Assembly (NCBI RefSeq): GCF_910592395.1
Contig: NC_088321.1
Coordinates: 1,986,001-2,050,000 of the forward strand
Source of the DNA: Lineus longissimus
Lineage: Eukaryota > Nemertea > Pilidiophora > Heteronemertea > Lineidae
DNA length: 64,000 bases
Direction of reading: 5' to 3'
Positions 48,661 to 60,600 of this stretch are shown here, piece by piece. The stretch's first letter is position 1, and each line of letters opens with the position of its first letter. The notes beneath the pieces were generated by a model. That model saw only the letters and a program-made list of their open reading frames with translations, was not told where the DNA came from and searched no databases. Both the position numbers and the translations under genes were made by a program.

Positions 48661-49780
48661 GATATCTATATGCCACGGCAGAAGAACTATTTTCATCTGG
48701 GGGAGGAGTTCGCCGCATTGCCTCCAAATTTCATCTTTAAAATAAACGTTTAGTAGTCGGTTTCCATCCGTCATTGCTTACAAAACAGCCTCAACCGACT
48801 CAAAAACATGACACAATGCAGACTCGCTGAAAATACAGCAACACGCAAACAAACAAGTTTTGTCACAGCGACCTGCGATCATAATACTAGCTGCCATGTG
48901 CAATGAAAAGATCTCTTTTCTGCGGTTAAACTTGGAATCGCTACAAGTCGGTTTGAATCTTTGATTCACAGCCAGGTGAGTATCCAGGTTGATTCAATCA
49001 CCGATTCTTATCGCAGGCACCTACGATGACCACCGCAAACCAGTGATTTTTATTGCATGTGATCACCATTGCGGGTCACAGCAATTATTCAAATTGTTTG
49101 TTTGCAGGGCGTTTGCAGGACATTGAACTGAGGACAGGAAGGCGTTTAAGTTCAGTAGTTCAAAGGGGCTGAGTTTGCTAGCGCTCCTCGGGGTGGATGA
49201 CAGGTGTACAATTTTAAAATCCATTTGAAGTAAACAATTATTCTTTGCAAGGGGTCTTCTAATACTAATACTGATACTGTACACCATAATTAACCCACGC
49301 CGCCCTGGGGTCGATCACAATTTGGACCCTTTGTCTACAAAATGGTTTACCTCCAATTAATCTTCAAATAATGGAGCTAAATCCACTTCAAAGTGGACAG
49401 GCCTTTCAAAGTGGTGAGAAATCTTTTACATGCAGATTATTTCAGGATTTTTCCCAGACTGCGTCAAGACCTCACGGAATTAGAAAATGGTCTGCCTCTA
49501 TATAATTGATCCCCAAATTAGATTTTTGAATATGATCATATTAATATGGGAGGGCAACTATGATTTAAAGTTTAATTAAGCCGACCTGGAGGAAAAATGC
49601 ACGTAACCCAGCTTAGGTATGTGATGTGCTGAGTGGACAAGCCACTAATTGTAGCCTGTCAGTTCCGGTAGAATATTTGTTGGCAGGAGTGATCGATCAC
49701 TCAGCGAGCAGTCCGACCTGAATTAAATGAATTACATCACTCCAGCCAGCTCCAGCAAGAAAGCCCAGGCCCAGCCCTTA
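48661..49780. other. No gene; one old GCAAT-type repeat
   Basis: The segment 48,830-49,120 (TTGCATGTGATCACCATTGC, GTTTGCAGGGCGTTTGCAG) resembles the GCAATCGCA repeats at 22,165 and 45,130. The rest shows nothing. Confidence 0.4.
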
Positions 49781-49956
49781 CAGTGGAACCTCTGTTAGTG
49801 GACACCTCTCTTAGCAGGACACCCTCTCTTAAGGAAACCAATGATTAGTCCCAAATTCGTCATTGCCATCAATTTGACCTCTGTAATCAGGACACCTCGT
49901 AAGGGACATTGCATAGCCTACACACCAGTCCCAAGCGTGTCCTTAATAGAGAGGTT
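49781..49956. mobile_element. Pogo-like MITE, diverged
   Basis: It starts CAGTGGAACCTCTG after TA and its core is recognisable. The right terminus is lost after GAGAGGTTCTTAG. Confidence 0.7.
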
Positions 49957-50256
49957 CTTAGAACTGATCAGCCCTGGACGAGCCAAGGTGCTAATGGACA
50001 ACTACAAATCCAATAACCTGCTGTTTACAATTTATCACTCTTAGTCCTGGCCTTGTTATACTCCTGTTATCTCCAAAACACATTGACAGGAAGTAGAAGA
50101 TAACACCATAGACCGTCAACAAATTGAGGTCATTGGGATTTGATTCAGACAATTCGATATCAAAGAATTAGGTCACAATTCATTGACAGGTAAAAGAATT
50201 GTCAGCAAACAATCACGGGAGATGATAAAATTCATAAATTTGGGGTCTCATCAGGA
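49957..50256. other. No feature seen
   Basis: Short unique spacer. Confidence 0.5.
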
Positions 50257-50433
50257 CAGTGGAACCTCCCTTAGTGGACACCTCTCTATTAAGGACACTC
50301 TAATATTAAGGACAATAGTTTTGCACCCAAATCATGGTTGTTTCCCTTCAATTTAACCTCTCTTATCAGGACACCTCTATTCAGGACAAAATTTTTCAGT
50401 CTCAAGGGTGGCCCTCATAGAAGGGTTCTGCTG
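50257..50433. mobile_element. Pogo-like MITE, diverged
   Basis: CAGTGGAACCTCCC to GGGTTCTGCTG followed by TA. Many substitutions show that it is old. Confidence 0.75.
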
Positions 50434-50832
50434 TATTTCATTATTCAAATAAAACCACATGGGGTTCTGAACTTGAAATAGGTTCTGGTTAACTGCACAA
50501 TAACAAAATCAAATTGCTTGAAGGTGCACCGGGCTACACGAACCAAAATTTGAAAAAGGAACAACTCTTTTGGTGCACTTGTTCCCGACGGTTTGGGAGT
50601 GCATTGGGCGATCAGTGACTTGGCCTCATGAATGCGCCCAGATCAGTGTGAGTGTGAGCAATCTGGCCATGGCCGTTTGTTCTGCTATTTGTCAACACTG
50701 AAGACTCGGACAAAAAGACAACCTGCTGAATGACAAGCAGATATGGAAGCAAAAATGCAACATATAGCCTAAATGTACCAGTATGGAATGGTGGTAAACT
50801 GTAAACAATAACACCTGCTATTACTGGTTATA
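50434..50832. other. No feature seen
   Basis: Unique spacer with no supported gene. Confidence 0.5.
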
Positions 50833-51009
50833 CAGTGGAACCTCTCTATTAAGGACATCTTCGAGACTGACAAGTGCTGTCCTTAATAGCGAGGTGCCTT
50901 GATTAGAGAGGTCAAATTGAATGGAAAAAACCAATTTGGGACCAAAACTAGTGTCCTTAATAGAGAGGTGTCCTTGATAGAGAGGTGCCTGCTAAGAGAG
51001 GTTCTGCTG
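50833..51009. mobile_element. Pogo-like MITE, minus orientation
   Basis: TA at 50,831-50,832 and 51,010-51,011. The core is complete. Confidence 0.85.
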
Positions 51010-51261
51010 TATTCTACATTCATACCCGCACTAATTAGGTTTCACAAATGGGCAAAAAATTAGCCATTCGGCTTTTGGTAAGATTCCAAACAAGTCAATG
51101 AGTGTATTGAATCCACAACTTCCATGATGTAGGACTTGATACAAAATAATTTTCGCAGTCAGGCGTTTCACCTTGAACAAAGGATCGCCGTGTCTCTAGG
51201 CATTGTCCGAAGTCGGCTTAGGCCTTCTGAGGTGTTCTGAGTGTGCGCATGTGATGGTATC

Positions 51262-51600
51262 TGCCCATTTCGCCTTAACCTTATTCGCCTTATCCAATTT
51301 TGCCTTCTCCCATTTAGCCTTCTCCTAACTTGCCTTTTCTCAATTCGCCTTCTACGATTTCGCCATCGTCTTATCTCGCCTTTGTTCCAATTGGCCTTCT
51401 TCCTTACTCGCCTTCCAGTCATCTTGCCTCATCCTAGTTTGCCTTTTCTTATTTCGCCTTTGTCCTATTCTGCCTTGGTTCCATCCTGCCTTATCTCATC
51501 TTGCCTTTTCTTGATTGACCTTTGTGTCAATTCGCCTTCTTCCCATTTTGCCTTCTCCCGTTTCGCCATATCTCACCTCGCCTTTTATCAATCCGCCTTC
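51262..51600. repeat. Degenerate TTCGCCTT array, arm 1
   Basis: About 20 diverged units of roughly 15-18 bp with consensus TTYGCCTTNTCCYA. It faces the inverse array at 52,445-52,805. Confidence 0.8.
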
Positions 51601-52444
51601 GTTAAGCAAGGGGTCTATTATTCGCAGGGGGGGGGGGGGGGCAGTGTTTTGAGTAGTTTAATGATTCTGTTCAAAAAAACTTTGGGACTTGTATTATCTC
51701 ATGCTAAGTTATAGCATTGCTGTGAATGAAGAACATCAAACATACCAAAACCATCTAAAGGGAACACTGCGTGGGACGTTCTTGAGAGCTAACTCGTTCT
51801 GTGAGAAGGCCTCATAATTCCCCAATGATCAAAGGACTACATCTTCCAGATTGCTAGATTTGAGTAGGCCTATTGACCATAGTCCATAATAAAGAACTTC
51901 AGAAGCACTCACACTTTGAATGATCAATAAAATACTTAGCACCCCCATCCCTCCTATATAGTACCAGGTCACAAGTCTTACTCATCAAATAATGCCAAAA
52001 CACTATGCCAAAATATTTCCATGAAAGACTTGGAAAACTCTAAGATTTGACAATCATGGGTAAAGAATACTAAGTTGGTTTTGGAGATACATGTAAGCTT
52101 TCATGTACATGGTTCAGAAGTTATGAAGATTTGAAAATATTGGTAATTAAGCAACAGCCTTGGGTAGGGTACCAACACATAATTCGTGGAAACACTCTTA
52201 TATGAAAGACTGGCCCCACAAACATGGGTAAAAGAGACAAAAGTCTTTTGTAATATGGTATGTAATGTAATATGACTATAATGGCTGAGAAGTTATCTAC
52301 ACTTTTAATTTTGGCAATGTCCACCGGGTTTTGGTTGGGGGTACCCCCGAATGGACCCTAGAAGCCCTTCAACACTGTTGAAGACACTTTCATATGAAAG
52401 ATTGACTCAACAAACATGGGTAAAGAGACCAAGTTTGTTGCAAA
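51601..52444. other. Spacer between inverted arrays
   Basis: A poly-G run lies near 51,630. A loose repeat with ATGAAAGACT and ACATGGGTAAAGA recurs at about 52,020, 52,200 and 52,395. No gene is supported. Confidence 0.45.
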
Positions 52445-52805
52445 GTAGGAAGAAGGCGAAATGGGAAGAAGGCGAAATAATACAAAGGCGGGGCGGGTAA
52501 AGGTGAGATAGGATGAAGGCGAATTAGGACAAAGGTAAATTAGGACAAGGTGAAATAGGAGAAGGCAGATTAAGACAATGGCAAACTGAGACGAAGGCAA
52601 GAATGGATAAGGCAACTTGTGATAAGGCAAGATAAAACAGAGGCAAAATAGCACAAGGCGAAAAATGAAAAGGCGAAAAAAGACAAAGGCGAGATAGAAT
52701 AAGGCGGATTGGGAAGAGGCAAAATTGGAAAAGGCGAAATAGGAGAAGGCGAAATGTATATTTTTTAAAGGCAAAATGGGAAAAGGCGAAAAAAGACAAG
52801 GCGAA
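52445..52805. repeat. Degenerate AAGGCGAAAT array, arm 2
   Basis: About 20 diverged units, consensus GGCGAAATNGGANAA, the reverse complement of the array at 51,262-51,600. Confidence 0.8.
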
Positions 52806-54402
52806 ATGGGCATGAACCCATGTGATTTGTTTTGGGACTGATTTGTCTTCTTCGAATTTGTCTATTTTTTTAATTTTTCACTTAATTTTTCCTGTTTTAA
52901 ATGTTACTGGTGTGCACTTTCTGCGTGCCACATAGGGTATCACACCAGATACTGGTTGACATATTTAGCAAAAATTTCAGGACTCCACGACCATCAGACA
53001 GGTGATGAGTCAAGAAAATGAGTGATCGGATCCAACCTCCAATGAAAATACATTAGCAGACAGCGTACAAATGTACACTGTACAAAATGTACAGGGAATA
53101 TACACAGGGAAAAAATCCAGGGCGATGCCATTTCCAAGTGCTGGAATTTTGCTGAAATACAAAGAAAGTACGGGGATTTCGAAAACCGATCGTACATACC
53201 TATGAGCTTGAATGTATCGAAATTCGAAAGCAACAATAAATTGCGAAAACAAATCCTTCCTTTGAGCAGAAAACAGTAAGTTTAAAAGAAGGACGGTCCA
53301 CACCCCCTAGTGATTGTTTACTAGAATGTCCACTTCTCTGGAAATCGCGCAGGTGCACGAGATTTTGCGGGAAATTGGTAGCTGTTCCATTACATTCCCT
53401 CTGTAAATTATCTCTTTTAAAAGTTGCATTATAGCTGCATTCAAGCCTGAATCATCGAAATACACGGCAATTCATGAAAAGAGAATCTACTCAAGCTCCA
53501 TTTACACCAGTTTTAAAGGGGGGTTAAGAAGTAAAACAGCTTTGAAAGTTGGGATTGCATAACCTTTATCATTCGGTAAAGTTCGGGTCTTTCCGTTTGT
53601 TTTCGGCTGTTGCTTGGAGATTGTAACAATATGGCCGCTCAGGAAAATTGAAACGGGCACCTGTTGGCCCACAAATATCCGAAATACTCTTTTTCTGAAC
53701 CCGATAAAGTTAAATAGACGCAGTAGTTTGATTCGTTGGTAAGGAAATAAGATGTCCATCTTTTGAAATCCCACTGTACTCGAGTTTTTCGTTTATAAAA
53801 CGCCGCCTAGAAAATCATAACAAAAAAATTGCACTGATGGCTGTGTCAGTGGTGACAGTACAGAGCAGTGCATAGGCCTATGTATTATGCCATGTATTAT
53901 GCCATGTATGCCAATGTGTGACATAATTAATGACCTCTGTCGCAGATGCGAACCTGGAGTCGACCTACTGTTAATAAAGTGCCAATAGTGGCAATGTTGC
54001 CATTGTTGGTATCGAGGGCTAAGCTGACAATCAATGTAAATAAATGACTTAGTTTTACTCATTTTCACCCGGACTCGGAGACTGCCCATATCATATCATC
54101 AAGATCATCATGCATTCCTTTGTCGTCTACTCATGTCGGAGACAGTCTTAGTCAAGTCGTTAAGGACGGTCTGAGGTGACGAAGCCAGTCACCCAACACT
54201 GACTTTTTGTCAGTCAACTGTGACACTTTGGCAGTGTCATTGACAATAGGCATTACATTTCTTGAAATTCAAGAAGATAGGCAGCTCTAAAAGCGTGCAT
54301 ATCATCCCAAAAATTGTATTGGGAATCAACGTCATGACATATTTACGCAGGACTAAGTTATTTTAAGAAATTCATTGACCAATTTAGTTACATCCTTTTT
54401 TC
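52806..54402. other. Upstream region of the dynein gene; no feature assigned
   Basis: 1.6 kb without a supported coding frame or a defined repeat. A TTTTTTCAG acceptor at about 54,402 precedes the dynein ATG, so a promoter and an untranslated exon probably lie here, but none can be placed. Confidence 0.4.
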
Positions 54403-54418
54403 AGCAATCTCGTTCATA

Positions 54419-54646
54419 ATGACGACCAGTAAAGCTGCAACGCCGGCCAGTGGCCTCGGTATGGAACCAATGGAAGAAGATGATGATGACCTTCCAGGCA
54501 TGGATCATGACGTCCTCACAAAGAGGCTCTACTCCACTGCGCCGAGACAGGCCAGTTTCAACACGAGAGCAATGAGATTCACCCGCCCTACCAAGGCTCA
54601 GATCAAACGGAGTGCTATTCCTAGTGCCCCGAAACTCGAACCTCTG
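54419..54646 (+). CDS. DNAH6: DNAH6 coding exon 1
   Basis: ATG 54,419 to CTCTG|GTGAGT, 76 codons, phase 0. Low-complexity acidic start, then FTRPTKAQIKRSAIPSAPKL. Confidence 0.8.
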
Positions 54647-57600
54647 GTGAGTCGTTGGCATATAGAACCCTCATGGTCCTGTAACGTGTACCTGTGTAGA
54701 TGACCTCATTTGCATTTTGCTATTATTTTTATTAACCAATCGGGGCCTCCACCAGAGGTATGATAAACAATTGACGATAGAGCACATTATTTATTTGTAT
54801 TTTAACAGACCTTTCCTAGAAATCTATCTTAGATGTATTGCTCTTTAAACTTCATTGTACAGTACAGTAGAACCTCTCTATCTAGGACACCCTCGGTACT
54901 GAAAAATACTGTCCTTAATAGAGAGGTGTCCTGATTAGAGAGGTCAAATTGAATGGCAACAACCAATTTGTGACCAAAACTAGTGTCCTTAATAGAGATG
55001 GTGTCCTTATAAGAGAGGTGTCCGCGAAGAGAGGTTCTACTGTATTATGCTACGAAAAATTATATTTTATTGTTCTTCTCTCTTTCAGCCCGTTCTTCAG
55101 TCCTACCAGGGCCGCAACCAACCGGTATACATTCACCGCATGGCCAAAAAGAAACTGGAGGCAGAAGGCGTTCTCAAAATAGAAGACAATGAGCCAATCA
55201 CGAAGAAGGTCAAGAGGCCCAGCTCCGTCGAACCACTTGACCGCCCTACAAGTGCAACACCACTTCCAGAGTTGCCGGAGGATCTTAAACAGAAACAGGT
55301 TCGCTGACGTTCCAGAATACAATGTACAGTAGTACCTCCCTATTGAGGACACCCTCGGACTGAAAAGTTATGTCCTTAATAGAGAGGTGTCCTGATTAGA
55401 GAGGTCCAATTGAATGGCAGCAACCAATTTGGGACCGAAACTAGTGTCCTTAATAGAGAGGGTGTCCTTATTAGAGAGGTGTCTGCTAAGGGAGGTTCTG
55501 CTGTATACATGTGTTCAGACTCGGTACTGTACATCTGGGCCCCAGGTATATGGCACGGCTTAACCCGCCGGCAATGAGGGAATTCCTTTATGGCCCAGTG
55601 CTTGGCGCATTAGCCCCAGAGTGGAAGTTAAGCAACGTTGAGCGCAGTGTATAGTACCCCCAGGTATATGGCACGGCTTAACCCGCCGACCATGAGGGAA
55701 TTCCTTTATGGCCCAGTGCTTGGCGCATTAGCCCCAGAGTGGAAGTTAAGCAACGTTGAGCGCAGTGTATAGTACCCCCAGGTATATGGCACGGCTTAAC
55801 CCGCCGACCATGAGGGAATTCCTTTATGGCCCAGTGCTTGGCGCATTAGCCCCAGAGTGGAAGTTAAGCAACGTTGAGCGCAGTGTATAGTACCCCCAGG
55901 TATATGGCACGGCCAAGGAGGATACCGCGGTGACGTCACATCACGTGATCCCGACCCATATTAGTGATCGCTATGGCCAATCAGATTCAGTCTACTGACA
56001 GCACCAGCACTGAACACGTCTCCACGTCTCACTGTCTGGTGCTCTCCTGTACACAAAAACACCAATAGACATGAAATATTGCAATACCTAGTATGGATTC
56101 TTCCTGTGTAAAATAAAATTTACAGAGCAGATTAACTTCCACGAATAAAAAAGACGTTTGGCGTGGCCAAAGTGCGGAAATAATGTCTCCGCTAAAATAC
56201 ACTACGAAATACACTAAGCAATACACTACGCAATATACAGTAGAGATGCAGTTGAGTTTGTTATTGTTTTGACTTAGAAGCCCGCCCATATCATAATATA
56301 TTCATGTATTCATGAAGTATGAACTCATTTCTGTCCCATACAACTCTAAGAACAGTCAATTTCTCCTTAAATCATCACCGAAACCGCGATATCCGCAGGA
56401 AGATTTCGTTCTAGTGTCCGAAAATGCATGATCTTACAGGGGCGCTAACTCGACAAATAGAGGGGATCTATGGGGATCTATGCGAGTTTTAGGTATTACA
56501 GGTCTCGAACTTGTAAAATCTGTAAACATGCCTCCAAATCCCACTATGATAATGAAGAGATTGCCCCATATCTGGGAGACTGTTTTGAAACCATCGCTAA
56601 TTTTGGAAGATCGGTGCCGGCTATTTGGTTTAAAAAACCCTATTTTTCCCCATCAAAACAGCACTTTTCATTATTCAAATGATAGTTTATTGTCTGAAGA
56701 CTTATTTCATAGCAGAAAAGTACTAATAACTCTGACTTGATGCGAAAAATCTAACTTTTTTGATGACTTGATTTTCCCTTGGCCGTGGATCGAGTTTGTT
56801 TACAATATGCAGCGCCATCTTGGAAAAGCCGTGACGTCACCGCGGTATCCTCCTTGTGGCACGGCTTAACCCGCCGACCATGAGGGAATTCCTTTATGGC
56901 CCAGTGCTTGGCGCATTAGCCCCAGAGTGGAAGTTAAGCAACGTTGAGCGCAGTGTATAGTACCCCCAGGTATATGGCACGGCTTAACCCGCCGACCATG
57001 AGGGAATTCCTTTATGGCCCAGTGGTTGGCCCCAGAGTGGAAGTTAAGCAACGTTGAGCGCGGTCAACCTTTGGATCGGTGACCGGCACATACACAACAC
57101 CACCCCACCTTGAGTAAACTGGATGGACTCGCCCTGATTTTTTGTCGAACAAATTTGAGGGGGGTGAACTGAAATGCAATCCTTAGACCCTCAATTTGAC
57201 CAGGTGACCAAAGATCAGGCGGGTCTGTTGTTGCTGGAAATCTACACCCCTGCGTAGTACTGTCGACAAACAAATAAATCCAGAAGAAAATACACGTACT
57301 CAGATTTACTGCAGTTACGTAAAAAAATGGAACAAAAATTAGTTGTGAATGATTCATTTTTTTTTTTTTTTTTTTAAATTTATTTAATCGTACATAATAG
57401 TACATTCAACCGAGTGCAGTGCTGTATTGTGCAGTGAGAAAAAATAAATAGAGGGAAGAACATTTTAAAACAAGTTAGAAACAGGCAGCGAATGCCACAA
57501 CTAATTACCAGTGATACTCAATTGAACTTGTTTATACAGATATTATATTGGCCATCAACAAATTATTCAGTCTCAGGTGTCTGTAGAATTTAGTTTACAC

Positions 57601-60600
57601 ATAAATCATTTAATATAGTATCAATCTCATCAAGATTAAAGAAATTGCGGTCTCTATTGTCTCTCGAACTTATCATATTTATTCATGCCACTTTTGTCAG
57701 ATAGCATTTTCAAGAATTTTTTTCCTTCGCATTACAGGAGACTTTGGGAGGTCACGCACCGGCTGGCCTGGTAGCGCTTTCACCGACAAAGGAACCTACG
57801 CCACCGTCGCCCGTCAGTAAAAACCACACAATGGCGGCCACCATCCCGGCAGCATCGCTACCAAAAGTTCAAGAAACGTATCTGGGCGTGTCCGATCCTG
57901 CGGAGATTATAAAAATCATCCGAGAAAATCCGAAAGTGGGATTCTTGTATCTGAGTCCGGCTGTTCCGAAGTCGTCAGTCAGATACCATTATTACAACCT
58001 CAAGTAAGTAAGGGTTGAACCTCTCTAGTGGGGATGTCCTTAAGGGCGTAGAGATGCTGTTCTTTATACAGAGGTGTCCTGATTAATGAGGTCAAATTGA
58101 GTGGAATTGACCAATTTCAGATCAAAGGCAAAGTCTAAAAATGAAGAAAAAGAAAGTTTGAAAAAAATATGATTACTGTCCTTTATACAGGGGTGTCCTG
58201 ATAAAGAGAGGTCAGATTAAGTGGAAATGACTAAACATGCCAAATTTAGATCAAAATTGAAGACCGAAAATAATGAAAAAGAAAGCTTGAAAAAAATTAA
58301 AGAATTCGACCCACTGAACACCTGTGGTTGTCCATTGAGCAAAGGTTCATTGAAAAATATTCTATTATATAAAAAGGTTGCAAAATATGAAAAAAATGTC
58401 ACGCCGCAAAAAAATATGACCCACTGAACACCTGCGGTTTTGCATTGAGCAAAGATTTATCGAAAACTATTCAATTATATAAAAAAGTTTAAAAATCTGG
58501 AAAAAAAGTCACGCCGCAAAAAAATTCTTGGACCTGCCATACTTATCATGCTGAACAAATTGCTTTGAGCGAGGCTTACGTGTCATTGGAAACTATTTCA
58601 AAAACGGAAATGTTTACGACATTTTTTATTCATTTCCCCAGGGTTGTGAACCATGAAAACATCAACAAGTCCGATTATCTGACGATCAGCATTAAGGGTG
58701 CGACGAGGATGCGAGCAGACGACGAGACGGAGTTTACGCCCCTCGACAGATGGGAGCAGGAATATCTGTATTTTCAGAAGCTCAGGAAGGTATGTTGGCT
58801 CATTGAACATGCTTGTTTTTTCTGAGGAATACTTTCGAAGTGGTGCACCATTGGTCTTCAAAGCGTGGGTCAGTGAAATGAAAATGTTGTTTTACACAAT
58901 GACGTCGTGCAGTGATCATGCGTGCTACTTTGATGAAACTTGGCAGTCATAGTACAGTAGAACCTCTCTATTAAGGACACCCTTGGGACTGACAAGTGCT
59001 GTCCTTAATAGAGAGGTGTCATGATTAGAGAGGTCAAATTGAATGGCAACAACCAATTTGGGACCAAAACCGGTGTCTTTAATACAGAGGTTGTCCCTAA
59101 TAGAGAGGTGTCCGCTAAGAGAGGTTCTACTGTACTTGTATGTCTACACCACGGCAATGCTGAAATTAATATCTAGAGTAGAACCTCTCTATCAAGGACA
59201 CCCTCGAGACTGAAAAATACTGTCCTTAATGGAGAGGTGTCCTGATTAGAGAGGTCAAATTGAATGGAAACAATCAATTTGGGACCAAAACTAGTGTGCT
59301 TAATAGAGAGGTTGTCCTTAATAGAGAGGGTGTCCTTAAAAGAGATGGTGTCCTTAATAGAGATGGTGTCCTTAATAGAGATGGTGTCCTTAATAGAGAG
59401 GTTGTCCTTAATAGAGTGGTTGTCCTTAATAGAGTGGTTGTCCTTAATAAAGAGGTTGTCCTAATAGAGAGGTTGTCCTTCATAAAGATAGTGTCCTCAA
59501 TAGAGAGGTGTCCGCTAATGGTGGTTCCGCTGTATACATTTTGAACGTCTGTTTTCAGATCGGAGCGTTCCGTCTTTTCCGCAAATGGAAGGCGTTCAGC
59601 GTGTGGCGAAAAAACGTGCTCACCAAGAAAGTCGCCAACTGCAAGAAGTCACTCAACGAGAATTTGTTCATCGTAAACCCGGTGAGTATTCAATTTGAAA
59701 TTTGACACGTGTTTCATTTTTGAAACTAGTCCACTGTACCTGTGGCCGCCATCATCAGAGTTTCAGTGTACTATAAGTGATGTATTGATAAACGAAAAGA
59801 AATAACAAAAACTCAAAAGCTTTTGACTGAAGTGACAGGGCTCGAGACGTCGCATTGTGACGTCATGACGTCAGCAGACCCATCCTGACGTCGGAGCCGT
59901 GACGCGATCAGGCTGTGTCGGGAGTGACATCGCCGGTGACGCGCATGACGCGAAGGTAAAATCGCCGCGCAGGCAAGCTGAATAACGTTAGATAAAACCA
60001 ATAAACGGCGTTATATCGGATGTTAGTTGGAAATTCAAAAATCGGGCTTCGTAAGGACATTTTCGGGACCCGTTAAATACTACATGCAAAATCTGGGGTC
60101 GCTCAGCCATTCGGTCTGGGAGATATGAGCGCACAAACAAACAAACACACAAACTTTTCTCGAATTTAGTAAGGATAAGGTTGTGGCAACTCTGGTTTGG
60201 CGTGGCAGTAAACTTGGTTGATTTTTCCTGATTGGAAGTGCCAATAACTCTTGACTCTTAAAGTGATACTATGACGTGATTTACAACTTTGCGGAAATAC
60301 GTCTGTTTTTAATTGTTGATCACAAATGTACGGCTCAAATTTTCCATTTTTGATTAGATTTATTATAAAATCGCTGAATGTAAACCACCGCGACCGCGAA
60401 CATGTTCATGTTGTGACGTCATCAACGAAAACGACATCGGCGAAGCACAATTTCAATGGCATCGAAGCGAGCCGTCCGGGCGGGATTAAACCATCAATTT
60501 CTAGAAAATGTGTATTTCGATTCGAAAACCTTACCGATTTATGAGAAAGTGACGTAGTCATTTGTCAAAAACAGCTCCAACATTATATGGTGAAATTTGA

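Noticed and set aside
51241-51714. 157-codon hydrophobic frame resembling a membrane protein
   Set aside because: It is a reading of the degenerate TTCGCC array. The hydrophobicity comes from CTT/TTC-rich units, and there is no splice or start support.
57030-57095. A functional 5S rRNA gene
   Set aside because: Only the internal promoter part resembles 5S rRNA. The 5' half is unrelated and the sequence is in a dispersed tandem repeat.
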